Assembly: GCA_025357545.1 (NCBI GenBank)
Contig: JANXPB010000175.1
Location: 1-40,729, forward strand
From: Holophagaceae bacterium
Lineage (GTDB): Bacteria; Acidobacteriota; Holophagae; Holophagales; Holophagaceae
Length of the DNA: 40,729 nt
Direction: 5' to 3'
Shown here: in pieces, positions 1-8,919 of the stretch
Position numbering within the stretch: position 1 is the first letter of the stretch
Layout of the letters: every line of letters starts with the position of its first letter
The notes under the pieces: generated by a model
Databases searched by the model: none
What the model saw: only the letters and a program-made list of their open reading frames with translations
What the model was told of the DNA's origin: nothing
Position numbers and translations under genes: made by a program

Positions 1-687
1 TCACCAGAGCCATGGCATTGGCGGGCAGGTCCGACTGGATCTCCAGTTTGCGGTTGTCCACCACGTCGAAAACGGTCTGGCCGGAAGTGAGCACGTCGCC
101 AGCCTGGATCAGCCGCCGGGCCACCTGGCCCTCGAAGGGCGCCAGGATGCGCGCCTTCTTCATGCGCACCTTGGCCATTCCGGCCTGGCTCTGGGCGGCC
201 TGGACCGTGGCCGCGGCCGCATGGTTGGCGGTCTCGGCCTGCTGGGCGGCCTGGCGGGTGATGCTGCGCTTTTCCAGGAGCATCTCAGCGCGGTCCGCGT
301 CCCGCTGGGCCTGCAGCGCCTGGGCCTGAGCCTGGGCCAGCTGGGCCTCCGCCGCTTGGGTGGCGAGCGAGAGGTCATCCTCATCCTGGGTCGAAAGGAC
401 GGCGCCGGCCTTCACCGTGTCGCCCTCCTGCACCAGTACCCGGGTGACCCGGCCAGGCACTTCGGCCTTGAGTTCGGCGCGGTTCACCGCCAGCAGGTTG
501 CCCGTGAAGGGGATGCCGGGATTAAAGGCGCGGTTCTCCACGGTCACCACTGAGACCGCCACCAGCCCCTCTTCCTTCACGTTTTTCTGGCTCGCCAATT
601 CCGCGTTGCGCTGGCTCCGGTGGTAGGTGCGGCCACGGCGATGACCACCACGACCACGGCGCCAGCGGCAAGTATCTTGTTCTTCAT
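1..687 (-). pseudogene. RND-type efflux periplasmic adaptor (HlyD/MFP family), frameshifted and cut by window edge
   Basis: The minus strand from 687 opens with MKNKILAAGAVVVVVIAVAA, a good N-terminal membrane anchor, preceded by an AGGAG ribosome site. That frame then runs into a TGA after about 36 codons. The frame continuing to the window edge encodes a typical membrane-fusion protein: a beta-barrel/lipoyl half (FTGNLLAVNRAELKAEVPG, VLVQEGDTVKAGAVL), an alanine/glutamine-rich coiled-coil hairpin, and the returning lipoyl half (ILAPFEGQVARRLIQAGDVL). Adding one base near 625-640 would join the two parts, so one base appears lost there, either truly or by sequencing error. The second frame has no upstream start that would supply an anchor. 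The adaptor would bridge an inner-membrane RND pump (expected beyond position 1) to the TolC-like protein encoded just upstream. Family assignment is firm; pseudogene status is inference. Confidence 0.72.
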
Positions 688-745
688 GTTCAGCTCCTGG
701 AGGGCGTCGGCACGCCGTCAATCATCGGTCATCAAGCGGCTGGAT

Positions 746-2038
746 TCAGGGAAGGGGCGGAAGGCCGAGGCTGCGCCGTTGCTCGAAGAGCGCGGACCAG
801 ACTCCAAGCTGGGCGCGGATGCGCTGGCTCTCCATCTGCCGCTCGGCCCGCTCGGCCTGCAGCAGGTCCAGCGAGGTGATCAGGCCCTGGTCGAAGGATT
901 CCCGGCTCACGCGCAGGGCTTCGTCCCCGGCATCGTGGGCTTTCGTGGCAGCCTCCAGCAGGGCCACCGCCTTTTCGATCTCGCGCCGGGCGGTCTGCTG
1001 CTGCACCTGGACCTGGCGCTCCAGGTCCACCTTCTGCTGCCGCACCTGCTCCAGCACCGCGCGGTTCTGGGCCCGCTTGCCGGAGCTGCGCAGTCCATCG
1101 AAGACCGGCACCTTCAAGGTCAGGCTCACCCGCCAGGTCTCGTAGGGCTCATGGAACAGCTTGTCCGTGTGGCCGGCCTGCCAGCCATAACTCGCGTTGA
1201 GGTCCAGCTTGGGTCTGAGGTCCGAGGCGAGGATCCGATCGTTGACGCCGAGTGCCTTCTCCTGCTGCTCGAGCTGGTTGACCTCGCTGCGGGCGACTCC
1301 GCCCAGGGCCTTCGGGATCTCGGGGACCGCCAGGCCCTCCAGCCGCAGCGCCGTACGCGGATCGAGCCCCAGCTGGCCGTCCAGCACCTCCACCGCCCGG
1401 GCGAAATCGGCCTTGGCCTGAAGGACTTCCGGCAGGACCCCCTGCCATTCCGACTGGGCCCGCAGCAGGTCCAGCTGGGTGGCGCTCTGGGCATCCAGCT
1501 TGGACTTCACATCCTCCAGGAAGCGTTCGGAGGTCTTGAGCCGGACGCCCACTACATCCAGCTGGGCCTTGGCGCCGAGTACCGCCAGGTAGGCCTTGGC
1601 CACGCCGTGCAGGGTATCGAGTTCCGCCGTCGTGAAAGCCGCCTGGGCTTCGAGCTCGCCGAGCTTCGCCACTTCCAAAGTGCTGTTCAGTTTCCCGAAG
1701 TAGTAAAGGGGTTGGCTGAAGTTCAACTGCGTGGTGTAGACACTCCGGGCTCCCACCAGGCTGTTCTTGTCGAAGCCGAACTGCGCGGCCGAATCCCCGA
1801 AGCTGCTGTTGAGGATGGAGACATCGCGGTTCCGGGTGAAGTCACCCAAGGCATTCAACTGGGGCAGCGCGTCCGCGCGGGTGGCGGTGATGAGCCCGCG
1901 CCGTTCGTCCACCCGGGCCGCGGCGGCCTTCAGCAGCGCGTTCTGTTCCTTGGCGCGGAGGAGCGCGCTCCGCAGATCAAAAGCCAGCGGTGTCTGGGCG
2001 GGTGATTCGGCCATCTGGGCCGGGGGCATGGGCAGCAT
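746..2038 (-). CDS. TolC-like outer-membrane efflux protein
   Basis: 430 aa, the usual length of the outer-membrane efflux (OEP/TolC) family. It shows the two-fold helical pattern: LDLRSALLRAKEQN-like openings near residue 20, long heptad-rich helices, and a second repeat from about residue 215 (LEGLAVPEIPKAL onward) ending in LLQAERAERQMESQR. TolC trimers form the exit duct for tripartite pumps. The gene starts 1 bp after the tetR stop codon, with AAGGAG inside the end of tetR, so the two are translationally linked. An in-frame TAG about 24 bases upstream rules out a longer start. The resulting N-terminus (MLPMPPAQMAESPAQ) has no hydrophobic signal peptide, which is abnormal for an outer-membrane protein and suggests loss of its leader. 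Confidence 0.85.
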   Translation of the reverse strand: MLPMPPAQMAESPAQTPLAFDLRSALLRAKEQNALLKAAAARVDERRGLITATRADALPQLNALGDFTRNRDVSILNSSFGDSAAQFGFDKNSLVGARSVYTTQLNFSQPLYYFGKLNSTLEVAKLGELEAQAAFTTAELDTLHGVAKAYLAVLGAKAQLDVVGVRLKTSERFLEDVKSKLDAQSATQLDLLRAQSEWQGVLPEVLQAKADFARAVEVLDGQLGLDPRTALRLEGLAVPEIPKALGGVARSEVNQLEQQEKALGVNDRILASDLRPKLDLNASYGWQAGHTDKLFHEPYETWRVSLTLKVPVFDGLRSSGKRAQNRAVLEQVRQQKVDLERQVQVQQQTARREIEKAVALLEAATKAHDAGDEALRVSRESFDQGLITSLDLLQAERAERQMESQRIRAQLGVWSALFEQRRSLGLPPLP

Positions 2039-2039
2039 C

Positions 2040-2699
2040 TCAAGCTCCTTGCGGCGCGACGCCTAGGGCGCGCAGGGTGTAATCGGTGAGGAAGTCGGCG
2101 AGTTCCACCGGGTCCGGCGGGAAAACCGCATCCGAATTGAGTTTGATGGCCGCCGGGATGAACTTGTAGATCATGGCGCTGCCATGGATGGCCGCCATGG
2201 CGAACAGGGTTTGGGATTCCAGCCAATCGGGACGGAGGATCCGCACGCAATCGCGCAGATGTGTGAAATAGGGATGCATGAATTCGCGGTTGAGTTCTTC
2301 CAGCAAGGGGCCGCCCACCGCCAGTTCCCGCATGAGCAGGACGCTCGAGGCATGTCTGAGCGGGTCGCACTGCGGCAGCAGCAACTCGCTTACAAATACG
2401 CGGATGTGCGCCTGGAGGCCCGCCAGCGCCAATTCCCGCGCCTGGGGATGGCCAGGCTCCGGGATGGGATCCAATTCCGCCACCTGGCTGGGGCAACGCA
2501 GGAAACCCGCCCGGAGCACCTGCAGGTAGAGCCCCTCCTTGCCGCCAAAATGGTAGGCCACCATGGCGCTGTTGGCCTGGGCCTTTGCAGCGATCTCCCG
2601 GATGCCCACCCCATCGAAACTCTTTTCCGCGAAGAGCAGGGTCGCCGCCTCGACGAGTCGCTGTTTCACTTCCTGTGAGAGATCGGGAGGAGGAGCCAT
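2040..2699 (-). CDS. TetR/AcrR-family transcriptional repressor
   Basis: 219 aa, standard for TetR proteins. The N-terminal helix-turn-helix is clear: VEAATLLFAEKSFDGVGIREIA followed by the recognition helix region NSAMVAYHFGGKEGLY (about residues 16-60). The C-terminal ligand domain resembles the YbiH/CecR type group (a FLRCP...PGHPQARELALAGLQAHIRVFVSELL stretch). It leads the operon with the TolC-like protein and adaptor and very probably represses it, releasing DNA when a toxic compound binds. Two operator-like palindromes lie directly upstream, one inside the predicted promoter. The ligand cannot be told from sequence. Confidence 0.9.
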   Translation of the reverse strand: MAPPPDLSQEVKQRLVEAATLLFAEKSFDGVGIREIAAKAQANSAMVAYHFGGKEGLYLQVLRAGFLRCPSQVAELDPIPEPGHPQARELALAGLQAHIRVFVSELLLPQCDPLRHASSVLLMRELAVGGPLLEELNREFMHPYFTHLRDCVRILRPDWLESQTLFAMAAIHGSAMIYKFIPAAIKLNSDAVFPPDPVELADFLTDYTLRALGVAPQGA

Positions 2700-2713
2700 G
2701 GGTACAACCTGTC

Positions 2714-2729
2714 AATCAATCGGATGATT
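2714..2729. promoter_or_regulatory. Secondary TetR operator candidate
   Basis: AATCAATCGGATGATT is an imperfect copy (6 of 8 arm positions symmetric) of the perfect palindrome 36 bp away at 2750. It lies between the predicted transcription start and the tetR start codon, where a bound repressor would block elongation. Inference from sequence similarity and position only. Confidence 0.55.
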
Positions 2730-2744
2730 AGTTCGTGGAATTCC

Positions 2745-2772
2745 ATGTTAATCAATCGATTGATTGGGTCAA
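2745..2772 (-). promoter_or_regulatory. tetR-operon promoter with an operator palindrome in its spacer
   Basis: Read on the minus strand: a -35 box TTGACC (2772-2767), a 16-bp spacer, and a -10-like TAACAT (2750-2745). The perfect 16-bp palindrome AATCAATCGATTGATT occupies 2750-2765, filling the spacer. This is the classic arrangement for TetR autorepression. The -10 match is modest. The same operator could also affect the divergent gene at 2857. Confidence 0.65.
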
Positions 2773-2856
2773 TCTCTTTTTTCGTGGGGCCCCCAGGCTC
2801 AGTTCCAGCGCCCTTTCCCAGGCATCTGTGCTATTTCTGTAGGGCTGGAGAAGCCG

Positions 2857-3204
2857 ATGTTGCTCTTTTACGTCTTCTATTACCTGCTGTCCGCTCTGCT
2901 GGTCTTCCAGGGGCTCCATCTGGCTGCCGAGGTGAAATCCCCCTTGGGCACCCTGCCGGAGGAAGTCGCCCAGGCAGCCGACCCCAGCCTGAAGTGGGGC
3001 AGTTTCCTGGTGGCCTACGGGGCCCTCTGCCTGGTGGTGGGCATCTTCAGCCACCATTACGAGTATTTGGCGACGGCTCTGCTGCCGCTACGAAACGTCG
3101 GCGCTCTGGTTCTGGCCGTCTTCGGCACCTGGGTGATCTTCAAGGGCCGCACCGTGAAGTACCTGGGCGAGCCCGCCATGGACCAGGGGCACGGGCAACA
3201 CTAG
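2857..3204 (+). CDS. Small multi-spanning membrane protein, function unknown
   Basis: 115 aa starting at ATG 2857 after a GGCTGGAG ribosome site; in-frame starts further up would add 31 non-hydrophobic residues overlapping the tetR operator, so I reject them. Three hydrophobic segments are visible: MLLFYVFYYLLSALLVFQGL, GSFLVAYGALCLVVGIF, and a segment of about residues 75-95 (LPLRNVGALVLAVFGTWVIF). I do not recognise a family. It is transcribed divergently from the efflux operon and followed by a strong terminator, so it is probably monocistronic. The shared upstream region with the TetR operator makes joint regulation possible. Confidence 0.75.
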   Translation: MLLFYVFYYLLSALLVFQGLHLAAEVKSPLGTLPEEVAQAADPSLKWGSFLVAYGALCLVVGIFSHHYEYLATALLPLRNVGALVLAVFGTWVIFKGRTVKYLGEPAMDQGHGQH

Positions 3205-3236
3205 GAGGCCGCTTGTGGCCTTGCACCCGCCATCCG

Positions 3237-3264
3237 AAAAGGCAGCTTGAAGGCTGCCTTTTTC
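3237..3264 (+). terminator. Rho-independent terminator
   Basis: AAAAGGCAGC, a 6-nt loop TTGAAG, then GCTGCCTTTTTC: a GC-rich stem flanked by A and T runs, ending in TTTTT. It lies 33 bases after the stop of the small membrane protein gene. Confidence 0.9.
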
Positions 3265-3282
3265 GTGATCTAAGCTAAGTTG

Positions 3283-3297
3283 ACCGATTAAGTCGGT
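3283..3297. promoter_or_regulatory. Short palindromic site upstream of the acyltransferase (Rrf2/IscR-like?)
   Basis: ACCGATTAAGTCGGT, with TTGACC at its left edge, sits 12 bases before the TTG start at 3310, in the only space left after the terminator at 3264. Its size and TTGACC...TCGG pattern resemble Rrf2/IscR-type operators. No Rrf2 gene is in the window; weak evidence. Confidence 0.3.
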
Positions 3298-3309
3298 TTT
3301 GGAGCCCCC

Positions 3310-4104
3310 TTGGCCACTCGCCTAGTCAACCTGGAAAACACCGCAGCAAAGGCCAGATTTGAAACCTGGATCGCGGGCATCGACGCCCGCCTGCACGACC
3401 CGAAAACTGACCGCAACGAACTATGCATCGAGCTGTGCCGAGGCTTCTATGGCATGCCGGACACGCCGCGCAGCCTCCACGAGGAAATCCTGCTGCTGAA
3501 TTTCGATCCCCGCAACGCATCGCTGGAAGCCGAGTACTACAGCGAACTGATTACCGAAAAGTGGGCGCCGGTCAAGCCCCTCACCTGGCTCTGGCAGATG
3601 TTCGACAACTCGCCCCTCAACGCCAACGTATGGCTGGGCCTGAAGTTCCGCGGCATGCTGGCCCAGCACATCTTCGCCAGCTGCGGCCAAAACGTGAAGT
3701 TCTTCACGGGCGTGGAATGGAGCTTCGGGTACAACATCCGCATCGGCGAAGACAGCATCATCCACCGCTTCGTGCTGCTGGACGACCGCGGCTCCATCAC
3801 CATCAAACGAGGCGCCAGCATCAGCGACTACGTCAACGTGTACAGCCATTGGCACGATCTGGTGGACCCCGCCATCGTGAACCTGGGCGATACGGTCATC
3901 GGCGAAGGGGCCCGGGTGGCCTATCATTCCACGGTGCTGAGTGGCACCCAGGTGGGCGATTTCGCCATGGTGGGGGCCTATGGCCTCACCACCAAGGACA
4001 TCCCCGATTACAACGTGGCCATCGGCATGCCCGCCAAGCCCCAGCGCCTCAAGCCCAACGCGCCCGACGAGGTGGCCGCCAGGCATCCGAACCTGAAGCG
4101 CTGA
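3310..4104 (+). CDS. Hexapeptide-repeat (left-handed beta-helix) acyltransferase
   Basis: 264 aa from a TTG start preceded by GGAG at 3301. The C-terminal half carries imperfect hexapeptide repeats from about residue 125 (NVKFFTGVEWSFGYNIRIGEDSIIHRF...GSITIKRGASISDYVNVY), followed by the typical LbH acetyltransferase end: TVIGEGARVAYHSTVLSGTQVGDFAMVGA, then the closing DYNVAIGMPAKPQR. The motif YSHWHDL supplies the likely catalytic histidine seen in maltose/galactoside O-acetyltransferases. The N-terminal 120 residues are an extra helical domain not present in the short Maa/LacA enzymes. Substrate unknown; a sugar or surface glycan O-acetylation role is plausible. Confidence 0.8.
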   Translation: MATRLVNLENTAAKARFETWIAGIDARLHDPKTDRNELCIELCRGFYGMPDTPRSLHEEILLLNFDPRNASLEAEYYSELITEKWAPVKPLTWLWQMFDNSPLNANVWLGLKFRGMLAQHIFASCGQNVKFFTGVEWSFGYNIRIGEDSIIHRFVLLDDRGSITIKRGASISDYVNVYSHWHDLVDPAIVNLGDTVIGEGARVAYHSTVLSGTQVGDFAMVGAYGLTTKDIPDYNVAIGMPAKPQRLKPNAPDEVAARHPNLKR

Positions 4105-4117
4105 GGACCGGGAGGCC

Positions 4118-4627
4118 TCAAGGGTAGTTGATGAGATAGCCGGTGGTGACGACCTGCAGGTTCGCGAAGGCCGGGTCCCAGGGCGTGGTAATGCTGAACA
4201 TCGGCGAATGGTTGGTGGAGGCGGCGAAGATGCGTCCGGCGGTGAAGCTGCGGCTCAAGCCGACCTGTTCACTGGCGCCCCCGGCCTTGAAGGATTCCGC
4301 ATAGACCGTCGTGAAGGTCTGCTGGTTGTTGACGTACCAACGCAGGGCGACGAAGCCGTCCAGGGAGCCCGTGTAGCCGAAGGGCGCGTAGCTCTGCATC
4401 GAGACGTCAGTAATGACCAAAGCTTGCCCGGCGGGAATGGTGAAGACGGCGCCGAACGTGCCGTCATTGCTGATCTGCACCATGTTGGAGAATACATTCG
4501 TCGGGTCGCCGGCCTTGTGGGTGAACGTGACCTGGACGAACTTCCCCGGCGCCACGTTGAGGTGGCTCTGGGCCAACGCGGGCACCGCGGCGAGTGTGAG
4601 GGAAAGCATGAGGGCGCGTGTGCGCAT
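4118..4627 (-). CDS. Secreted protein of unknown function
   Basis: 169 aa with a clear Sec signal peptide (MRTRALMLSLTLAAVPALA, cleavage before QS). The mature part is beta-rich, with alternating hydrophobic residues (FVQVTFTHKA, ALVITDVSMQSYAPFGYTG) and no cysteines, so a beta-sandwich periplasmic or secreted protein is likely. I do not recognise the family. It converges on the acyltransferase gene, with 13 bases between stops, and no partner gene gives a clue to its job. Confidence 0.75.
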   Translation of the reverse strand: MRTRALMLSLTLAAVPALAQSHLNVAPGKFVQVTFTHKAGDPTNVFSNMVQISNDGTFGAVFTIPAGQALVITDVSMQSYAPFGYTGSLDGFVALRWYVNNQQTFTTVYAESFKAGGASEQVGLSRSFTAGRIFAASTNHSPMFSITTPWDPAFANLQVVTTGYLINYP

Positions 4628-4727
4628 ACTGGCTCCTGGGTTGAAGATCCAGTGTCAGCGCGCCGGAATTGCCACCAGGGTCCGGTTTTGCAAGTCGCCC
4701 ATGGACCTGTTGCGGATCGCGCCCGGG

Positions 4728-5636
4728 TCACAGCCCCCAACAGGCGAGGTGGCTGTCCGCCCACCGCTTCCACCCGCCGGGCACCTTGCCCCCCGCCTCG
4801 CAGTGCCCAGCGCCCGCCACCACGGTGAGATCCGGGTGCGCCCTCGCGATTTCCTGAACGCCCACCAAGGGCGTGATGGTGTCCGCAGCTCCCGCCAGGA
4901 AAGCCAGGGGAGTCCGGAGGCGCATGCTGGCCTTCAACGGCGACACCGCGTCCGGGTCAAAGTGGGCCATGCGCGCGGCGCGGTGGAGCGCCACAAATTC
5001 CGCAGGCCGCGCGAGGACCTCCACCCAGCCGAGGGTCCCCTTCAGGTGGTTGCGCGCCGCATCCCGAAGATCCACATAGGGCGATTCCAGCAGGGCGCCC
5101 GCCAGGGGCACTCCATTGCGTTCAAGGTCCGCCAAGGCCAGCAGGGCCACACCGGCCCCCTGACTGGTTCCCACGATCAACATCCGCTGCCGGGGGATCC
5201 CCTGCCCTTCCAGGAATCGCTCCACACACACCACATCCTGCCCTTCCCAGGCACCCAGGGTGGAGGGAACCTCCGGGTGGCGGTCCCGACCACGGAAAGT
5301 GAAGACCACGGCATCCCACTCCAGAAGATCCCGGGAGCGCGGAGCGGTGCCCCAGGCATCGTCGCCAAAGCCGTGAAGGAAGATCACGACGCCCTTGGGT
5401 TGGGCGCGGTGCAGCCACCAGACTTCCAGCGCACACCCCTCCCCGCCCCGCACCGCGTGCTGGGTCCAATGGCTTCCAGCCACCGCGAGGGTGCCGCGGA
5501 TTTGCTCCCGCTGGAGCTCCGTGCGGGTGGGCTGGGGACACCGGAGCAACTGCTCCGGCAGCAGGAAGCCCGCCACCGCCGTGAGTCCGGTCCACAGCAG
5601 CAACAGCGAAAGGAACAGCCGAGCAAGGAGGCGCAT
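4728..5636 (-). CDS. Membrane-anchored or exported alpha/beta hydrolase
   Basis: 302 aa. An N-terminal hydrophobic segment (about residues 4-25) would act as signal peptide or anchor. The alpha/beta-hydrolase core follows: oxyanion-hole motif FLHGFGDD near residue 87, nucleophile elbow GTSQGAG with Ser158, acid AGAADTITP with Asp252, and base AGAGHCEA with His278. All three catalytic residues are therefore present in correct order. Best matches in style are the serine aminopeptidase/lysophospholipase-like exported hydrolases. Substrate is not predictable. It is followed on the same strand by the unrelated secreted protein at 4118, about 100 bases away. Confidence 0.85.
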   Translation of the reverse strand: MRLLARLFLSLLLLWTGLTAVAGFLLPEQLLRCPQPTRTELQREQIRGTLAVAGSHWTQHAVRGGEGCALEVWWLHRAQPKGVVIFLHGFGDDAWGTAPRSRDLLEWDAVVFTFRGRDRHPEVPSTLGAWEGQDVVCVERFLEGQGIPRQRMLIVGTSQGAGVALLALADLERNGVPLAGALLESPYVDLRDAARNHLKGTLGWVEVLARPAEFVALHRAARMAHFDPDAVSPLKASMRLRTPLAFLAGAADTITPLVGVQEIARAHPDLTVVAGAGHCEAGGKVPGGWKRWADSHLACWGL

Positions 5637-5684
5637 GCAAGCCCTACGCCGGCCTTGCTCCGCGGATTAGAAGGGCGGCGAGGA

Positions 5685-7832
5685 TCAGACCCGCATCAGC
5701 TTCCGGTAGGCTTCGAGGAAATCAGCGGCCTGGGGCAGGATCTCATCCTCTAAATGAGGTTGATAAGCGACCCAAGTGTCTTTGGCCGCCACGCGGCGGA
5801 CGGGGGCGTCGAGGTGGAAGAAGAGTTCGTCGGCGATGCGGGCGGCGATCTCGCTGCCGTAGCCCCAGGACAGGGTGTCCTCGTGGGCGACGATGACGCG
5901 GTGGGTCTTCTTGACGGTCTTTTCGATGGCGGCCCAGTCGTAGGGATTGAGGCTGCGCAGGTCGATGATCTCCACATTCAGGCCTTCCTTCTCGGCCTCC
6001 CGCGCGGCCTGCACGGCGCGGTGGACCGTGCAGCCGAAGGTGATCACCGAAAGGTCGCTGCCTTCCCGCACGGTGCGTGCCTTGCCGAAGGGGATCATGA
6101 AATCCGCCGGCGCTTCCGGGCCCTTATTATGGGTCTGGCGGTAGAGGTGTTTGGGCTCCAGAAAGAGCACCGGGTCGTCGCAGCGGATGGCGGTGCGCAG
6201 CAGGCCCGCGGCGTCCAGCGCCGTGCTGGGGCAGATGACCCGCAGGCCCGGGATGTGGGTGAAGGTGCTTTCGCCGCACTGGGAATGGTAGGTGGCGCCG
6301 CCCATGAGATAGCCCGCGATGGGCACGCGGATGACCATGGGGCTCTTGAACATGCCGTTGGAGCGCCAGCGGATCGTGGCCAGCTCGTCCCGCAGCTGCT
6401 GCATGGCCGGCCAGATGTAGTCGAAGAACTGGATCTCCACCACGGGCTTGAAGCCCCGGGCCGCCAAGCCGATGGCCCTGCCGACGATGGTGGCCTCCGC
6501 CAGGGGCGAGTTGTAGACGCGGTGGTCGCCGAAGGCCTTCTGCAGGCCGTGGGTGGCCTTGAAGACGCCGCCCTTGCCCTTCACTTCGTCGAGGATTTCC
6601 GAACGCGAGGCGTCCGCCACGTCCTCGCCGAAGACCAGAATCTTGTTGTCCCGCGCCATCTCCAGCTTCAGCACATGGTTCACGGAATCGATGAGAGTCT
6701 TGGAGCCGGTGGGATCCGCAACGCTGGCTTCCGTATCGAAGGCGGCGGAGGTGGGATCCACGTCTTCGCTGTAAAGGTGCTGGTAGAAGCTGCCGCTGGC
6801 GGGCAGCGGCGCCTGCTCGGCGGCCTCCCAGTCCACGTCGATCTCCATCTGGATCTCGGCCTTCAACTGTTCGAGGGCGGGCTCGGTGAGATCGCCCAGC
6901 TCCACCAGCTGCCGGGCGAAGGTGGCCACCGGATCCCGCAGGATCTCCTCCTTGCGCTGGGCGGAGGATTTGTAGAGCTGCTCGTCATCAGACAGCGAGT
7001 GGCTGTAAGGGCGGATGACCTTGGCGCGCACCAGGGCCGGCCCCTTGCGGGCGCGGGCATAGTCGATGGCCAGCTTCAACGCGTCGTAGCTGGCCAGGGG
7101 GTCGCAGCCGTCCACGTCGTCCACGATGAGCAGGCCGTGGGGCTGGTACCCCGCGAGCAGCGCCGCGATGTTGCCGCCGGGATACTGGACCTCGGTAGGC
7201 ACCGAGATGGCATAGCCGTTGTCCTCCACCAGGAACACCACCGGCAGCTTCAGGTTCACGGCGTTGCTGATGGCCTCCCAGAATTCACCTTGAGAGCAGG
7301 TGCCGTCGCCGGTGGTGGTGAGCACCACCTCATCGGAATGGATACCCATCTCCTGCTGAAGGCCCGCGGCCTCGGCGCGCAGGATGGCCTCGGCGGCGCC
7401 CACGGCCTGCAGGAACTGCGAGCCCGTGGGGCTCGAAGTGGTAAAGATATTCAGGGATTTTTCCCCCCAGTGACTGGGCATCTGCCGACCACCGGAGGCC
7501 GGATCCTCCACGCTGCCCACGCTGCCCAGGAACATCTGCTTGGCGGTGTAGCCCAGGCCGTAGCTCAGGGCGCGGTCCCGATAATAGAGGAAGAACCAGT
7601 CGTGGCCGGGGCGGAGCAGCATGGCGGCGGCGGCCTGGACAGCCTCGTGGCCCACCCCGTTGATTTGGAAAAAAACCTTGTTCTGGCGTTTGCCGATGAT
7701 CTCCTTGTCGTCGATCCTCCGGGCCGCGTAGATGGTACGGAACAAGGCGAGGCGCTGCTCGCGGCTGAGGGTGGCCGACGCCTTGGCCGGGGCTACAGCA
7801 TGGGTGCTGGCGGGGCTGCTGGCGGGGGTCAC
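5685..7832 (-). CDS. Fused 2-oxoacid dehydrogenase E1 alpha/beta (branched-chain type)
   Basis: 715 aa, joining the E1 alpha and E1 beta chains that are usually separate (about 400 and 330 aa). Residues 25-350 are the alpha part: [17 protein letters not shown], and the thiamine-diphosphate motif GDG at 175-177 ending at Asn205. Residues about 375-715 are the beta part: [25 protein letters not shown], the [18 protein letters not shown] segment, and the C-terminal transketolase domain ending in [21 protein letters not shown] favours branched-chain 2-oxoacid over pyruvate dehydrogenase. The enzyme decarboxylates 2-oxoisovalerate-like acids and passes the acyl group to an E2 lipoyl protein; E2 and E3 are not in the window, so the gene stands alone here. 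Confidence 0.9.
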   Translation of the reverse strand: MTPASSPASTHAVAPAKASATLSREQRLALFRTIYAARRIDDKEIIGKRQNKVFFQINGVGHEAVQAAAAMLLRPGHDWFFLYYRDRALSYGLGYTAKQMFLGSVGSVEDPASGGRQMPSHWGEKSLNIFTTSSPTGSQFLQAVGAAEAILRAEAAGLQQEMGIHSDEVVLTTTGDGTCSQGEFWEAISNAVNLKLPVVFLVEDNGYAISVPTEVQYPGGNIAALLAGYQPHGLLIVDDVDGCDPLASYDALKLAIDYARARKGPALVRAKVIRPYSHSLSDDEQLYKSSAQRKEEILRDPVATFARQLVELGDLTEPALEQLKAEIQMEIDVDWEAAEQAPLPASGSFYQHLYSEDVDPTSAAFDTEASVADPTGSKTLIDSVNHVLKLEMARDNKILVFGEDVADASRSEILDEVKGKGGVFKATHGLQKAFGDHRVYNSPLAEATIVGRAIGLAARGFKPVVEIQFFDYIWPAMQQLRDELATIRWRSNGMFKSPMVIRVPIAGYLMGGATYHSQCGESTFTHIPGLRVICPSTALDAAGLLRTAIRCDDPVLFLEPKHLYRQTHNKGPEAPADFMIPFGKARTVREGSDLSVITFGCTVHRAVQAAREAEKEGLNVEIIDLRSLNPYDWAAIEKTVKKTHRVIVAHEDTLSWGYGSEIAARIADELFFHLDAPVRRVAAKDTWVAYQPHLEDEILPQAADFLEAYRKLMRV

Positions 7833-7945
7833 GGGCGCTCCGATTCAAGGCATCTCGAATCCTCAAACTACCATGTATGACGGGGTTTTCCGAGGGCTAA
7901 ACCCGCGCCGGCCATGGTAAGTTGAAGCATTGACCTGGTGCCCGA

Positions 7946-8887
7946 ATGAAAACTCTCAACGAGATCCGCGCCATCCATGGCCTGCCCTTCCCGGAGCTCT
8001 TGTTCCGGGCGGCCACCGTGCACCGGGAGCACTGGGACGCCAGCGACATCCAGTTCTGCACCCTGGATTCCATCAAGACCGGCGCCTGCCCGGAAGATTG
8101 CGCCTACTGTCCCCAGTCCGCGCGCTACGCCACCGAAGTGAAAGTCGAGCCGTTGAAAGAGGTAGGCCGCGTGCTGGCAGGCGCCCAGATCGCCAAGGAG
8201 GGCGGCTCCACCCGCTACTGCATGGGGGCAGCTTGGCGCGAAGTCCGGGAAGGCGCCCAGTTCGACGCGGTGCTGGACATGGTGCGGGGCGTTTCTGGCA
8301 TGGGTCTGGAAGTCTGCGTCACCCTCGGCATGGTCACCGAGAAGCAGGCCCTGCAACTCAAGGAAGCTGGCTGCCAGGTCTACAACCACAACCTGGACTC
8401 CAGCCGCGAGTTCTACGAAAAGATCATCACCACCCGCACCTACGATGACCGCCTGGCGACTATCGCCAATGTCCGCGCCGCCGGCCTGGAAGTGTGCAGT
8501 GGCGGCATCCTGGGCATGGGTGAGACCCTGGAGGACCGCGTCCATTTCCTCCACGAGCTGACCAAGCTGGAGCCGCCGCCGGAGAGCGTGCCCATCAACC
8601 AGCTCGTGAGCGTGGAAGGCACGCCCATGGAAAATGCGGAGCCGGTGCCGCCGCTGGATTTCATCCGCATGATCGCCACGGCGCGCATCCTGTTCCCCAA
8701 ATCGCGCATCCGCCTGAGCGCGGGCCGCACCCAGATGAGCGACGAGCTGCAGGCCCTGGCCTTCTTCGCAGGCGCCAACTCGCTGTTCACCGGCGAAAAG
8801 CTGCTCACCACGCCGAACCCGGGCGAGACCCACGACCATCGGCTCATCGAATCCCTGGGCATGCGGATCGAGACGGTCGCCACCTAA
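7946..8887 (+). CDS. bioB: Biotin synthase
   Basis: 313 aa radical-SAM enzyme converting dethiobiotin to biotin. The SAM-cluster motif CPEDCAYC holds Cys48, Cys52 and Cys55. Other family landmarks are present: YCMGAAWR, EVCVTLGM, YNHNLDSS, TTRTYDDRL, CSGGILGMGE, and IRLSAGR, whose arginine ligates the auxiliary 2Fe-2S cluster in characterised BioB. Length matches short BioB proteins. The rest of the biotin pathway is not nearby, so it is a scattered locus. It is divergent from the E1 gene and about 130 bases ahead of valS. Confidence 0.97.
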   Translation: MKTLNEIRAIHGLPFPELLFRAATVHREHWDASDIQFCTLDSIKTGACPEDCAYCPQSARYATEVKVEPLKEVGRVLAGAQIAKEGGSTRYCMGAAWREVREGAQFDAVLDMVRGVSGMGLEVCVTLGMVTEKQALQLKEAGCQVYNHNLDSSREFYEKIITTRTYDDRLATIANVRAAGLEVCSGGILGMGETLEDRVHFLHELTKLEPPPESVPINQLVSVEGTPMENAEPVPPLDFIRMIATARILFPKSRIRLSAGRTQMSDELQALAFFAGANSLFTGEKLLTTPNPGETHDHRLIESLGMRIETVAT

Positions 8888-8919
8888 AAACCCACCCGGC
8901 GCAGGGCAACGAAGAAGCC

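Noticed and set aside
5754-7880. Long plus-strand frame of 708 codons opposite the E1 gene
   Set aside because: Antisense shadow caused by high GC and codon bias; its composition is low in motifs, while the minus strand encodes complete E1 domains.
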